Positions 9,142-18,821 of a DNA stretch of 64,000 nucleotides are shown here, piece after piece. The notes under the pieces were generated by a model, which had not been told where the DNA came from, made no database searches, and worked only from the letters and a program-made list of their open reading frames with translations. Position 1 is the stretch's first letter; each line of letters opens with the position of its first letter. Position numbers and translations under genes: made by a program. Source of the stretch: an uncultured Bacteroidales bacterium. GTDB taxonomy: Bacteria > Bacteroidota > Bacteroidia > Bacteroidales > FEN-979. Location of the stretch: NCBI GenBank assembly GCA_903959905.1, contig CAJBYO010000030.1, forward strand, positions 23,589 through 87,588, written 5' to 3'.

Positions 9142-9165
9142 TATATACGAAGGTTGCAGATGTTT

Positions 9166-10326
9166 TTAAGATTTATAATCAGCAATCAGCTGTTTCAGGT
9201 TTTCAACAATAAATTTCAGGTTATCTTCTGAAAGGCCGGGGAAAATCGGGATAAAAAAGGATTTTTTTGCCACCCTGCAGCTTACGGGGAACATCTCGTC
9301 CCGCCAGTTGTCATTGTCAAAGAAAGGTTCCTGGTGCAATGGTTGTATGCCGAAACGGCAGGAGATATTCTTCTCCGCCATTTTATTGATGATGTATTCC
9401 GGGGTGATGCTTGTGTTATCCCTGATTTTAATCATATAGGATGAATATGCATGGGTTGCATATTCAGGTACAACCGGTGCAGCAAGTTCGTCAATACCGG
9501 CAAGCGCAGCATTGAAATAACGTGCCTGTTCAGCGCGCATCTCGAGCATCTGGCCGATCTTTTTCAACTGGATGATCCCTATGGCAGCCTGGATGTCGGT
9601 CATGCGGTAGTTATACCCGCTTTCATAATACTTCTGAAGGATGATCCCTTTTGCCTTATGACGGTCAAGATCAGAAACAGATGCACCTGTAGCCCGGAGG
9701 CAACGTGCCTTTTCGGCGATCTGGGCGTCATCGGTGAGCAGCATTCCTCCTTCACCGGTGGTGATCATCTTACGCGGATGAAAACTGAATGTGGTTACCT
9801 GTCCGCGGGAGCCAAGGTAATTGCCTTTGTACTTGCTCCCCATCGCCGTTGCAGCGTCATCAACAACCGAAAGATTGTGTTTTTTTGCAACGGCATAGAT
9901 GGCATCCAGGTCATTGGGTAACCCGATCTGGTCAATGTTGAGTATGGCTTTGGTTCTGGGTGTAATGGCAGCCTCAATGAGCCGGGGGTCTATGTTATAG
10001 GTCTCCTCGTCAATGTCAACAAACACGGGGTTTGCACCGGCCATCTTAATGGCATTGACGTTGGCCATACAGGTTGTATCAGCAAGGATCACATCATCAC
10101 CGGACTCAACACCCTGGATACGAAGCCCCAGGTGAATTGCTGATGTACAGGCATTTACCGCCACAGCATGGCGTGCGCCGATAAAACCGGCAACTTCATT
10201 TTCAAATTCCTGTACCTTAGGTCCCTGGCTGACCCAGCCACTGAGAATCACCTCCTTTACCGCATACCACTCCTCTTCGGTGAGCCATGGCTTCATTAAA
10301 GGTATCTGGTTGTCAAATAATGTCAT
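9166..10326 (-). CDS. DegT/DnrJ/EryC1/StrS family sugar aminotransferase
   Basis: This protein of 386 residues is a second PLP sugar aminotransferase of the cluster. Key features are SGWVSQGPKVQEFENE, DDAATAMGSKYKG, the Schiff-base lysine in SFHPRK (Lys186) and GYNYRMTDIQAAIG. It is close in motif detail to the enzyme at 6286-7413, so the two are probably paralogues acting on different keto-sugars. It lies nine bases downstream of the NeuD-like acyltransferase gene. The pairing is typical of 4-amino-4,6-dideoxy sugar pathways, in which an aminotransferase is followed by a PglD/NeuD-type N-acyltransferase. That substrate assignment is inference. Confidence 0.9.
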   Translation of the reverse strand: MTLFDNQIPLMKPWLTEEEWYAVKEVILSGWVSQGPKVQEFENEVAGFIGARHAVAVNACTSAIHLGLRIQGVESGDDVILADTTCMANVNAIKMAGANPVFVDIDEETYNIDPRLIEAAITPRTKAILNIDQIGLPNDLDAIYAVAKKHNLSVVDDAATAMGSKYKGNYLGSRGQVTTFSFHPRKMITTGEGGMLLTDDAQIAEKARCLRATGASVSDLDRHKAKGIILQKYYESGYNYRMTDIQAAIGIIQLKKIGQMLEMRAEQARYFNAALAGIDELAAPVVPEYATHAYSSYMIKIRDNTSITPEYIINKMAEKNISCRFGIQPLHQEPFFDNDNWRDEMFPVSCRVAKKSFFIPIFPGLSEDNLKFIVENLKQLIADYKS

Positions 10327-10335
10327 TGCGTCAGA

Positions 10336-10992
10336 TTATAGTACTTTGCTCCAGTTGAAGCTGCTGTCAATTTTTTTGATCTCTCTTGCCGGGTTCCCGT
10401 AGGCAAGGGTGCTTGCAGGGATGTCCCGGGTAACAATGGCACCCATGCCGATCACCGATCCGGCCCCAATCGTTGTCCTTGCCAGGACAATGGCACCTGA
10501 ACCGATAAAAACTTCGTTTTCAATGTTTACCCTGCCCCCGATGCAGGCAGCAGGAGAGATGCTGGTGTAATCGCCAATCACAGTGTCATGCTCAACAATG
10601 GCACCCGTGTTGATGAGGGCAAAGTCCCCGATTTTTGCATCAGTATTGATGATGGCGCCTGCGCAGACCGTTACTCCTTTACCTATGACTGCAGTTGAAG
10701 ATACAACCGCAGACGGGTGAATAGCCTGTATTAGTTCAATATTAAGCAATTCACATGTATGAACAATTTTAAGCTTCACCGAAGGATGTCCCAGGGCAAT
10801 ATGTAATTTAGGCTGCTTTTTATCTTTCAGTTTATCCAATCCCCCGATCACAACAGCCCCATGAATTACCTGGTTGAGCATGTCAGGGTTGTCATCAACG
10901 AAAAACCATGCAGTACCGGGATATTGTAATTTCAATATGTCCAGCGCAACACGGCCCTGGGCACTGCAACCAAAGATAAATCCTTCGTCCAC
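10336..10992 (-). CDS. NeuD/PglD-family sugar O/N-acyltransferase
   Basis: The protein has 218 residues. The N-terminal half is a small Rossmann-like domain (GFIFGCSAQGRVALDIL). The C-terminal half is a left-handed beta-helix of hexapeptide repeats (for example IGDFALINTGAIVEHDTVIG) ending in AYGNPAREIKKI. This is the PglD/NeuD architecture, which transfers an acetyl group from acetyl-CoA to an amino-sugar nucleotide. The start codon is GTG at 10992 with no in-frame ATG near the conserved beginning. The upstream aminotransferase gene ends three bases before it. It probably acylates the amino group installed by the neighbouring DegT enzyme. Confidence 0.88.
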   Translation of the reverse strand: MDEGFIFGCSAQGRVALDILKLQYPGTAWFFVDDNPDMLNQVIHGAVVIGGLDKLKDKKQPKLHIALGHPSVKLKIVHTCELLNIELIQAIHPSAVVSSTAVIGKGVTVCAGAIINTDAKIGDFALINTGAIVEHDTVIGDYTSISPAACIGGRVNIENEVFIGSGAIVLARTTIGAGSVIGMGAIVTRDIPASTLAYGNPAREIKKIDSSFNWSKVL

Positions 10993-10995
10993 AGG

Positions 10996-12099
10996 TCAGA
11001 ATTTGTTGACAATGCCGATCACTGTACTCACATCCTCGTCACTCAGTTCAGCAAACATCGGCAGCGAAACACAGTTTTCTGCAAGGTATTCAGCATTTAT
11101 GCAATCACCTTTCTTATAGTTGAGGTGGGCAAATGCTTTTTGCAGGTGACAAGGTACCGGATAATGAAACGCGGGCATCACATTGTTTTCTGTCAGGTGC
11201 TTTACAAAAGCCTCCTTTTCATTGCTTGTTACCACAAACAGGTGAAATATTGATTCGGTGTCTGAAGGCTGTACCTGCATGTTTATTTTGGGATTGGTAA
11301 TTTCAGTCAGGTACCGGTGAGCAACAGCCCGCCTGCGGTTGTTCCATCCTTCAAGATACTGCAGTTTTACCTTAAGGGAGGCTCCTTCAAGACCGCCCAT
11401 ACGGTAGTTGTAACCAACCTCATCATGATAATACCGTTCGGTGGAACCGTGGTTTCGCAGGCTCTGCAGGTGTTTGTAGTAAGATTCGTTGTTCGTGGTA
11501 ATGGCACCACCCTCGCCGCATGCTCCCAGGTTTTTCCCGGGGTAAAAGCTGAAACAGGCCATTTCCCCAAATCCACCGACCCTCGTGCCTTTGTATTTGG
11601 CGCCGTGGGCTTGTGCAGCATCTTCAACCAGGAACAGGTTGTGCTTCTGACAAATTGCTTTAACCGCATCAACATCAAATGGTTGGCCATACAGGTGTAC
11701 ACCAATAATGGCTTTAGTTCTTGGTGTTATCTTCTCCTCAATCTTGCTTGCATCGATTTCCCAGGTATCGGAAGTACAGTCCACAAAAACAGGTATTGCA
11801 CCGGCGTAGGTGGGCCCCCAGGGGGTTGCGATGAATGTGTTTGCAGGGATGATCACTTCGTCGCCCTCACCAATGCCAAGTGCCAGCATGGCGAGATGAA
11901 GTGCCGATGTTCCATTGTTAACTGCAACTGCATATTTTGTTCCGCAAAATTTCGCAAAATCCTCCTCAAATGCAGAAACAAACGGGCCTCCGGAGAAAGC
12001 CGTGTTTTCAAAGACTTTTTCAAACTGGGCAAAGATTTCAGCTTTTACCTGCTGGTGCTGGCCTTTAAGGTCGAGACAGGGAATTTTTTTGTTGTCCAT
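10996..12099 (-). CDS. DegT/DnrJ family aminotransferase, WlbC/FdtB/QdtB-like
   Basis: The protein has 367 residues. It opens with IPCLDLKGQHQQVK and carries SGGPFVSAFEEDFA, EDAAQAHGAKYKG, the PLP lysine in FSFYPGKNLGACGEGG (Lys189) and GYNYRMGGLEGA. This version is typical of enzymes aminating 3-keto sugars (QdtB, FdtB, WlbC type). It differs clearly from the two other aminotransferases of the cluster. It lies five bases downstream of a WlbB/FdtC-like acetyltransferase gene and is followed by the NeuD-like gene. The order oxidoreductase, acetyltransferase, aminotransferase supports a 3-acetamido-sugar route such as UDP-diacetamido-glucuronate or a dTDP-3-acetamido-hexose. Confidence 0.9.
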   Translation of the reverse strand: MDNKKIPCLDLKGQHQQVKAEIFAQFEKVFENTAFSGGPFVSAFEEDFAKFCGTKYAVAVNNGTSALHLAMLALGIGEGDEVIIPANTFIATPWGPTYAGAIPVFVDCTSDTWEIDASKIEEKITPRTKAIIGVHLYGQPFDVDAVKAICQKHNLFLVEDAAQAHGAKYKGTRVGGFGEMACFSFYPGKNLGACGEGGAITTNNESYYKHLQSLRNHGSTERYYHDEVGYNYRMGGLEGASLKVKLQYLEGWNNRRRAVAHRYLTEITNPKINMQVQPSDTESIFHLFVVTSNEKEAFVKHLTENNVMPAFHYPVPCHLQKAFAHLNYKKGDCINAEYLAENCVSLPMFAELSDEDVSTVIGIVNKF

Positions 12100-12104
12100 G
12101 ATAA

Positions 12105-12614
12105 TTAGTGGTTAGCGTTGTTAGTATTTATAGAGCGGATGATCCGGGCAGGGTTGCCTGCAACGACAGCATTGTCGGGAACATCTTTCGTCACAATGCT
12201 TCCTGCGCCGACAATGGCATTTTCGCCAACAGTTATTCCGCACAGGATGGTGGATGATGAGCCGACAGATGCCCCTTTTTTAATAAGTGTGGTCTCCACT
12301 TTCCAATCGGCTTCAGTCTGCAAACCGCCGTCGGGGTTCGTAGCCCTTGGATATTTATCGTTGATAAAGGTAACATTATGGCCGATAAACACATTGTCCT
12401 CAATGGTTACTCCTTCGCAAAGGAATGAGTGGCTCGATATTTTACAGTTTTTCCCGATGAAAACGTTCTTCTGGATCTCAACAAATGCGCCGATTTTACT
12501 TCCGTCGTCAATGGAACATTCATAGGCGTTCACAAAATTAAAGATCCTGACATCTTTGCCAACTCTGACATTGCGCAATGCCTGCCTGGGAGAATCAGTA
12601 TTTAAAATTTCCAT
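12105..12614 (-). CDS. Left-handed beta-helix N-acetyltransferase, WlbB/FdtC-like
   Basis: This 169-residue protein is built almost entirely from hexapeptide repeats (IDDGSKIGAFVEI, VFIGKNCKISSH, VTIEDNVFIGHNV). It contains the FINDKYPRATNPDGG insertion loop and ends with VVAGNPARIIRSI. These features match trimeric acetyl-CoA dependent 3-N-acetyltransferases such as WlbB, QdtC and FdtC. It sits between the Gfo/Idh oxidoreductase gene and the 3-keto-sugar-type aminotransferase gene in one tight operon. The likely reaction is acetylation of the 3-amino group made by that aminotransferase. Substrate nucleotide and sugar are not determined. Confidence 0.88.
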   Translation of the reverse strand: MEILNTDSPRQALRNVRVGKDVRIFNFVNAYECSIDDGSKIGAFVEIQKNVFIGKNCKISSHSFLCEGVTIEDNVFIGHNVTFINDKYPRATNPDGGLQTEADWKVETTLIKKGASVGSSSTILCGITVGENAIVGAGSIVTKDVPDNAVVAGNPARIIRSINTNNANH

Positions 12615-12623
12615 GTAGTTGTT

Positions 12624-13631
12624 TTATTTGAGAATAATTTCTTTCCCCTGGCCTTTCAGCGATTCACTGGAAGCTTCAAGGATTTTGATGACGGATAATC
12701 CAGAGTTGTAATCAGCAACAGGAGTCCGTTTTACCAGGATGGATTGTCCGAAATCCTCAACCATCAGCGCCAATGCCTCTGTGGATGGGGTTTTCGGAAT
12801 GAAAATATCACCTGTCCGGTAATCTACAAGCAATTTCTGCTTCTCCTCGTCATTCTTTACATTGTAGCCGGTGTCGTAAATTTTGATCTTTTCCGTTGGC
12901 TCAACATCGTTGAACACGATCATTTTTTTATCCCCGCCGATCAGCATCAGCCTGATTTTAACGGGTGATGTCCATGAACAGTTAAAATGTGCAATGAACC
13001 CCGACTCAAAATTCACGGTAAGAAATGCAATGTTTTCAAGTCCGTTTTTTGTGTGTGAAACCCCTGATGCGTTCAGGCTGTATGGCTTTTCACCAACCAG
13101 GTGCGCCATGATTGAAATATCGTGAGGGGCAAGGTCCCACAATACATTGATATCCGGCTGAAACAGGCCAAGGTTGATCCTCGTTGAATCAAGGTATTTG
13201 ACCTGACCGATTGTGTCTGTGTCGATCAACTGTTTGATCTTTTGAACAGCGCCGGTATACAGGAAGGTATGGTCAACCATCAGTGACAGCCCTTTGGCCA
13301 GGGAAAGATTGATGAGTTCCTCTGCTTCCTGCGACGAGGAGGTCATAGGTTTTTCAAGCAGCACATGTTTCCCTTTCTGCAATGCCTGTTTGGCAAGTTT
13401 AAAGTGGGCAAAAACAGGCGTGGCAATGGCAACCGCATCGATGGAAGGGTCGTTGAGAATGTCTTCTGAATCCAGTACCGGGATGATATTGGGATACTGT
13501 CTTTTGATGATATCCAGTCGTTCCTGCCTGTTGTCGGCAACTTTAACCACCTGGAAATTCTTGTTTCCGCTGAAATTTCTGACCAGGTTGGGACCCCAGT
13601 ATCCGAAACCGATTATGCCTAATTTGATCAT
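12624..13631 (-). CDS. Gfo/Idh/MocA family sugar oxidoreductase
   Basis: The protein has 335 residues. The N-terminal Rossmann domain is LGIIGFGYWGPNLVRNF, followed by the family signature GKHVLLEKPMTSSS near residue 90-100, where the lysine of EKP is conserved. The C-terminal half is the alpha/beta substrate domain (HDISIMAHLVGEKP). Such enzymes oxidise or reduce a sugar hydroxyl using NAD(H). It is the first gene of the minus-strand cluster, with only 52 bp separating it from the YfhO-like gene. With the adjacent acetyltransferase and aminotransferase it forms the dehydrogenase step of a 3-keto then 3-amino sugar route (WlbA-like by position, not closely WlbA-like in its N-terminal motif). 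Confidence 0.88.
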   Translation of the reverse strand: MIKLGIIGFGYWGPNLVRNFSGNKNFQVVKVADNRQERLDIIKRQYPNIIPVLDSEDILNDPSIDAVAIATPVFAHFKLAKQALQKGKHVLLEKPMTSSSQEAEELINLSLAKGLSLMVDHTFLYTGAVQKIKQLIDTDTIGQVKYLDSTRINLGLFQPDINVLWDLAPHDISIMAHLVGEKPYSLNASGVSHTKNGLENIAFLTVNFESGFIAHFNCSWTSPVKIRLMLIGGDKKMIVFNDVEPTEKIKIYDTGYNVKNDEEKQKLLVDYRTGDIFIPKTPSTEALALMVEDFGQSILVKRTPVADYNSGLSVIKILEASSESLKGQGKEIILK

Positions 13632-13683
13632 TTTAGTTGATTTTAGATGAATAAGTTATAACGTATAAAATCAGGTATATAGT

Positions 13684-16143
13684 TTAATTCTTTGTTGATA
13701 ATTTTTCAAGCAGGAACTTTCTTTTGCTCACGGCAACCAGGGCGAGCAGGATCAGCAGGCCGGCCACAGAAAGCCAGATACTCATGGCCATCTGGTATAC
13801 CTCATAATCAAGTTGTACCGTGTGGTCCCCCTTGTCAAGATAAAATCCCAGGAACCCTGCATTGCATAAGAATGGATCTTTTATCTTATTGTCAACCTTT
13901 CCTTTCCAGCCTTTGTCATAAGGAATGCTGAGAAAAAGCACACCGGGCTCTTTCATGGTAATCTTCCCCATGATACGATTGTTGCTGAAGGAGGTGATCT
14001 GAAGTGTATCGCTGCGGCGTTCGCTGACAGACGCTGCAATTTTATCCCATGTAAGCGACGGAATAGTATCGCTGATACTGAATTTCTTTAACCCTGAAAA
14101 TGCGGGATCAACAGGCTCCTCAGCGACAAAATTGTTGAGTATGGCATAGTCCCTTTGCATGGTTGAAAGTGACCTGAACTGGCTTAAAGTGATATACTTG
14201 TTGTAGGTGAAACCCAGTGGCAGGAAAAATTTATTTTTCAGGAGCTTTACATCTTCGAACTTATTGATATAATCATAACCCATCTGCATGAATACAGGAT
14301 TTTCCTTGTTGCTCAGGTTGTATTTTACGCTCCCGATGATCTGCAGCACAGGCCTGGTGCTGAATCCTGGTGCCCACCTGGTCTTCTCTTCCACCCCTTT
14401 TTCAATAACACCCGCCTCTTCCAGGAACCGGATATAATACTTCTGGTTAAAGGAACTGTAACAAGGTGTACCGTAAAAATCCTGCACGAGGGCATCATTC
14501 ATGCTGCGGTGCATGGCAGGGCCGGAAGAATAATCTTTGTTGAGCCTGTAAAATCCTTTATCGTTGGCATGAAGCCATGCAACTGCATCAACGGTGTAAT
14601 CGTTATACCCGGCCTTTTGCATCCATTCACTGCTTGTGATGGAAACCCTGTCGCGAACGGTTTTGCCGTTAAAATACATCAGTTCAATGCAAACCAGGAT
14701 GATGAGGACTGCTTTTAATGCACTCCTGTTTTTGACAAAGTTAAAGAGCGCCAGCACCGATGTGTATAAAACCAGGAAGATCATCACCATGGATTGAAGA
14801 TCCGTTTTGATCATCTGGTCAATCTTCTCATAGGGATAATAGAGAAATCCCATGAGGCCGGCGAAAGTAACAAGCAATACAATGAGGTTAACTTTCTTTG
14901 CCTTGTCAAGTTCGGTCAGCGCCTGAAGGCTGAAAAAGAGCAGGACAAAAGAAAAGAACAGTGAAAAACCCCTGTAATAATCGCCTGTGAAGGCCCAGAA
15001 TGCGTAGCGGAAAAAGGGGAAAATCACAGGAACCAGGTAAACAGCAAGGAAAATCGCATAAACGATTTTTTTTCTCCTGTCAATAAAGGTAAATACCTGG
15101 GTAAACAGCAACAGTGGGAGCAGGCCGATATAAAACAAGGGAGCTTCAAGGTAATTGTACCACCCGGTAAAACCGCTGCCGTTGCCGATCAGGTCATTCC
15201 CGAAAGCCCGCATAATGGTCGTCACGGTATGATCCGGGGCCCCCATGCTGAACAGGGGCTTGCTCATCAGCGTTTGGAAATAGGATGCATTACCGGTAAC
15301 ACGCGGACTGTCAATTAATTTCTGAAGGCCGGGAATGAAAAATACGGACCCGATCAAAAGTCCCAGTAAAGTAAGACCGGCTAACTTTCCAACGAGGATC
15401 AGGAAATCCCGGAAACGAAATGAAGTGTCGGAAAAAACGCGGAAAAGCACATAAATCACAAGGAACAGCCCGTATAGATAGATGTCAAAAGGCGAATACA
15501 TCGCAATCAGGGCAATGGCCAGCGGGAACAGGATCCAGTTGTTGTGCTTGTATAATTTCTCAAATGCGTACAGCATGAATGCCATATATACCACCTCCAG
15601 CGAGAAGGTGTACCAGCTTCCTGCCACAAGCATGAACCCCGACAGGGAAAACAAAAGGGCCCCGATGACGGAAGAGGTCTTACTGACGTCCAGCACACGC
15701 AGGTATAGGAAAAACAGCAGGCAGGTAGTGAAGTACTTTGCGACGTCAGAAAGGATAATACCGTATGCAAGGTGGTCTAAGCCAACAAGGTTGATAATAA
15801 AAGCGTATGGATCCGCATAACCTCCCGGATAGATTGACTGCCCCATGCCCATGGCAAACGACCATGCCGGAAAACCTTCGGTTTTAAAATACCTTACACT
15901 GTTAATTAAATACGGATAGTATCCGTTGAGTGAATCGCTCCCGATATCCTTGAACAGGTAATACTTCGCCCCGGTGATGTAGTCAAAAAAGATGACCAGC
16001 ACCAGGAACGACATCAGGCCAAGCGTGATCCACAGCGAATGTTTTTCAATGAAACCGGCTGAACCGGATGGCTTCTCAGGCACCTTTTTCAGAACCTTTT
16101 CAACCGGCTGACTCGGAATTTTATTATTTGACTTTTGCTTCAT
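13684..16143 (-). CDS. YfhO-family polytopic membrane protein (putative GT-C)
   Basis: This 819-aa protein has a short cytoplasmic N-terminus (about 30 residues), then many hydrophobic segments from about residue 33 to 500. A long extracytoplasmic domain follows (about 500-780), then a final membrane segment (IWLSVAGLLILLALVAVSKR). The motifs DIGSDSLNGYYPYLIN and MGMGQSIYPGG, and the C-terminal SIPYDKGWKGKVDNK, are typical of the YfhO family. That family is linked to glycosylation of lipoteichoic acid in Firmicutes and to surface glycans in Bacteroidetes. It lies between the sugar-nucleotide cluster and the TMTC-like genes. A role in transferring a lipid-linked sugar is inferred from this. 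Confidence 0.85.
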   Translation of the reverse strand: MKQKSNNKIPSQPVEKVLKKVPEKPSGSAGFIEKHSLWITLGLMSFLVLVIFFDYITGAKYYLFKDIGSDSLNGYYPYLINSVRYFKTEGFPAWSFAMGMGQSIYPGGYADPYAFIINLVGLDHLAYGIILSDVAKYFTTCLLFFLYLRVLDVSKTSSVIGALLFSLSGFMLVAGSWYTFSLEVVYMAFMLYAFEKLYKHNNWILFPLAIALIAMYSPFDIYLYGLFLVIYVLFRVFSDTSFRFRDFLILVGKLAGLTLLGLLIGSVFFIPGLQKLIDSPRVTGNASYFQTLMSKPLFSMGAPDHTVTTIMRAFGNDLIGNGSGFTGWYNYLEAPLFYIGLLPLLLFTQVFTFIDRRKKIVYAIFLAVYLVPVIFPFFRYAFWAFTGDYYRGFSLFFSFVLLFFSLQALTELDKAKKVNLIVLLVTFAGLMGFLYYPYEKIDQMIKTDLQSMVMIFLVLYTSVLALFNFVKNRSALKAVLIILVCIELMYFNGKTVRDRVSITSSEWMQKAGYNDYTVDAVAWLHANDKGFYRLNKDYSSGPAMHRSMNDALVQDFYGTPCYSSFNQKYYIRFLEEAGVIEKGVEEKTRWAPGFSTRPVLQIIGSVKYNLSNKENPVFMQMGYDYINKFEDVKLLKNKFFLPLGFTYNKYITLSQFRSLSTMQRDYAILNNFVAEEPVDPAFSGLKKFSISDTIPSLTWDKIAASVSERRSDTLQITSFSNNRIMGKITMKEPGVLFLSIPYDKGWKGKVDNKIKDPFLCNAGFLGFYLDKGDHTVQLDYEVYQMAMSIWLSVAGLLILLALVAVSKRKFLLEKLSTKN

Positions 16144-16148
16144 TTTTT

Positions 16149-16180
16149 TTCACAATCTCATCATTTCACCATTTCACCAT
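16149..16180. repeat. octamer tandem repeat (TTCACCAT)
   Basis: Four consecutive octamers (TTCACAAT, CTCATCAT and two TTCACCAT) fill the 37-bp gap between the YfhO-like and TMTC-like genes. It is the same repeat as at 2067-2098. Here the flanking genes are on the opposite strand, so the repeat orientation does not follow transcription. Confidence 0.8.
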
Positions 16181-18745
16181 CTACCTCCCCTGGCACTCCT
16201 TCTGCATAATCGGATATGCCGAATTATACCCCATCTGCACCGCTTTCTGGAGGTCAGCACATGCCAGCTCCTTCTTGCCTGTATTCAGGTAAACAAGCGC
16301 TCTGTTATAATATGCCAGTCCATAATCAGGCTTGCTTTTGATCGCTGCCGACAGGTCGCTGATGGCCTTATCCGTTTTCCCCATGCTCGCATAGGCAATA
16401 CCGCGGCTTGACAATGCCTGGGCATAGTCGCTTTTATAGTTTATGGCGTTGTTCAGGCAATTCATTGCTTCGCCCAGCTGGTTCATCTTGCCATAAATAT
16501 TGCCAAGGTTATACCAGGCCTCAGGATAATCTTGTTTCAGGGAGATTGCTTTTTTATAGAGGGCCATCGCCTCCTGCAATTTACCGCCCGACTCCAGTAC
16601 AAGCCCCTGTTCGTTTAGCTGGGAAGGCTGTAATCCTGGCATTTCACTGCCTGAAACACCGATATTCTTCATAAAACCTTCGGCCGAGTAAGCAGGATCA
16701 AGTTCAACTGCTTTCTTATAATCTGACTTGGAACCTTCGCGGTCATTCATCTCTTTCTTGACAAGGGACCGGGTATAGTATAGATCTCCTGATTTCGGTG
16801 AAATCATGATTCCGTCATTCAGGTCCTTCATCGCACCGTCATACTGTTTTAAGGTATAGCGGGCAGAGGCACGGTTTTTATAACCAAGTACATCTTTCGG
16901 GTTGCTTTTGATGCTTGCCGAATAATCATCTATGGCTCCCTGGATATCCCCGGTCTGGAATTTCAGATTGCCGCGATTGTTATAAAATTCGCTGTTATTC
17001 GGATCAAGTTCTATGGCGAGGTTGTAGTCGGCCAGTGCACCGGTGAGATCATTTTTTGCTTTCTTCACTACCGCCCGGTTTGTATAGGCAATCGTGTATT
17101 TGGGATTCATTTTAATGGCCTGGTCAAAGTCGGCAATGGAGCCATCATAATCTTTCATGTCCAGTTTGAGGTTACCCCTGTTGGTGTAAAGCTCAATCTG
17201 GTCGGGTTTCATCTGGATCGCCTTGTTGTAGTCTTTCAATGAATTGTCATAATCCATCAGCGACCTGCGCGACATGGCACGGTTGATATAGGCGTTTACC
17301 ATGGTTGAATCAAGCCTGATCATCTCATCAAAATCTGCGATGGCTCCGATATAATCTTTCACCTTGTTTTTTGCATTGCCGCGGTTGATGTATGCTTTCC
17401 AGAAATCAGGCTGAACATTCAGGCATTCCGTGTAATCAGAAATGGCCGCTTTGTAATCGGCCGAATCCATGTGCACATTGCCCCGGTTATACCATGCCAC
17501 AGGAATCTTCGGATTTTTTGCCAGGGCATCACTCCAGAGGGTTTCTGAATTGAGCCACACCTTGCTCTGCTGGAAAGTCAGGAACATGAGCACCAGCGCA
17601 TAAACAGCTGTAATGGCCCAGGCAACCTGCTCCTTCCTGATGTACTTCCTGTCACACAGGTAAAATCCCGCCAGGAAACAGTACCCGATGGAGGGAATGT
17701 AGGCATAACGGTCGGCCATGATGGCGCGGCCAACCGGGAGGAGCTGAAGCAGCAACACGATGTTGACGGCAAAGAAGCTGAGGCCGAAAAACAACGGTTT
17801 TGACCGCTTCCAAGATAATACCAGGACCACAATGAAGGCGATGGCTGCTATGATGCAAAGCCAGTAACCCGGTGGCACTTCTCCTACATTTCCAACAATG
17901 GGGTAGGGATAATAAACAGAAAGTCCGAAGGGAAAAATGAGTTTCAGGATGTACATGAGCAACCCGTAGGATGCAAATGCAAAGCGCTGCTGAATCGGAA
18001 AATTTGCCATGATGGTTGCATCAGCACCGGCCTGGGCTTTAAACGCAACAATACCGAAGATGAGTGCCATGATGAGGAAAGGCACTTTTTCAGCCAGGAT
18101 TTTAATATCCGTCCACTTCCGGTTCATGAAAATGTCAACCAGGAACAACGTCACAGCCAGAGATACCGCCTGTCCTTTTGATAAGCAGGAAAGTAAAAAG
18201 AAAAGCAGGCTTAAGCCAAACCATTTATACTCTTTTTTGGGCACATACCTGATATAACTGTATAAGGATAACAGGTAAAATGCAGTATACAAAACATCTT
18301 TCCGTTCTGATATCCATGCAACCGACTCCACATGCAGCGAATGAACCCCAAAAAGCAGTGCAGCAATGACTGCGATCTGAATTTTGCCGGTAAGCCGTTT
18401 GATGACAACCAGGACCAGCAGGGAATTAATTATGTGGATCAGCAGGTTTGTCAGGTGGAATACAAAAGGATCAAATTTATTTATCTGGTAATCAATGGAA
18501 AGCGATAACATGGCAAGGGGATGGTAATTCCCCATATAATTCTCGGAAAAGATGGCTGCCAGGTTTTTTGCTGATAAAGACTGGATATATGGATTCGCAC
18601 CCACATAAATCATGTCGTCCCAGTTCGTGAAATTACCCCGGAGGGCAGGAAGGTAGGCAACGAATGTGGCCACTGCAATAACGGCCATCCAGAAAGCAGG
18701 AAGGGCGAATATGGAAAATGTTCGGTTTGTTTTTATTGTAGCCAT
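16181..18745 (-). CDS. TMTC-like GT-C membrane protein with long TPR array
   Basis: The protein has 854 residues. Residues 1-420 form a polytopic membrane domain with an Asp-Asp pair in the first periplasmic loop (NFTNWDDMIYVG) and HSLHVESVAWISERKDVLY. These are hallmarks of TMTC/protein O-mannosyltransferase-like GT-C proteins. Residues 430-854 are about 12 TPRs (AWYNRGN, AYINRGNAK, FYNNRGNLK and similar), presumably extracytoplasmic. Human TMTC proteins O-mannosylate cadherins; a bacterial role in glycosylating exported beta-sandwich proteins is suggestive only. The ATG at 18745 is 76 bp from the divergently transcribed paralogue at 18822. Confidence 0.87.
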   Translation of the reverse strand: MATIKTNRTFSIFALPAFWMAVIAVATFVAYLPALRGNFTNWDDMIYVGANPYIQSLSAKNLAAIFSENYMGNYHPLAMLSLSIDYQINKFDPFVFHLTNLLIHIINSLLVLVVIKRLTGKIQIAVIAALLFGVHSLHVESVAWISERKDVLYTAFYLLSLYSYIRYVPKKEYKWFGLSLLFFLLSCLSKGQAVSLAVTLFLVDIFMNRKWTDIKILAEKVPFLIMALIFGIVAFKAQAGADATIMANFPIQQRFAFASYGLLMYILKLIFPFGLSVYYPYPIVGNVGEVPPGYWLCIIAAIAFIVVLVLSWKRSKPLFFGLSFFAVNIVLLLQLLPVGRAIMADRYAYIPSIGYCFLAGFYLCDRKYIRKEQVAWAITAVYALVLMFLTFQQSKVWLNSETLWSDALAKNPKIPVAWYNRGNVHMDSADYKAAISDYTECLNVQPDFWKAYINRGNAKNKVKDYIGAIADFDEMIRLDSTMVNAYINRAMSRRSLMDYDNSLKDYNKAIQMKPDQIELYTNRGNLKLDMKDYDGSIADFDQAIKMNPKYTIAYTNRAVVKKAKNDLTGALADYNLAIELDPNNSEFYNNRGNLKFQTGDIQGAIDDYSASIKSNPKDVLGYKNRASARYTLKQYDGAMKDLNDGIMISPKSGDLYYTRSLVKKEMNDREGSKSDYKKAVELDPAYSAEGFMKNIGVSGSEMPGLQPSQLNEQGLVLESGGKLQEAMALYKKAISLKQDYPEAWYNLGNIYGKMNQLGEAMNCLNNAINYKSDYAQALSSRGIAYASMGKTDKAISDLSAAIKSKPDYGLAYYNRALVYLNTGKKELACADLQKAVQMGYNSAYPIMQKECQGR

Positions 18746-18821
18746 TTGAGGACGCGAATTTACAAATTTTGAGCTGAAAGATAAATATTTCTATCTTTAT
18801 CTTTTCGTTAAAGCCAGAGAT

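Noticed and set aside
11317..12108. 263-aa plus-strand open frame
   Set aside because: It is fully antisense to a well-supported aminotransferase and shows no coherent domain.
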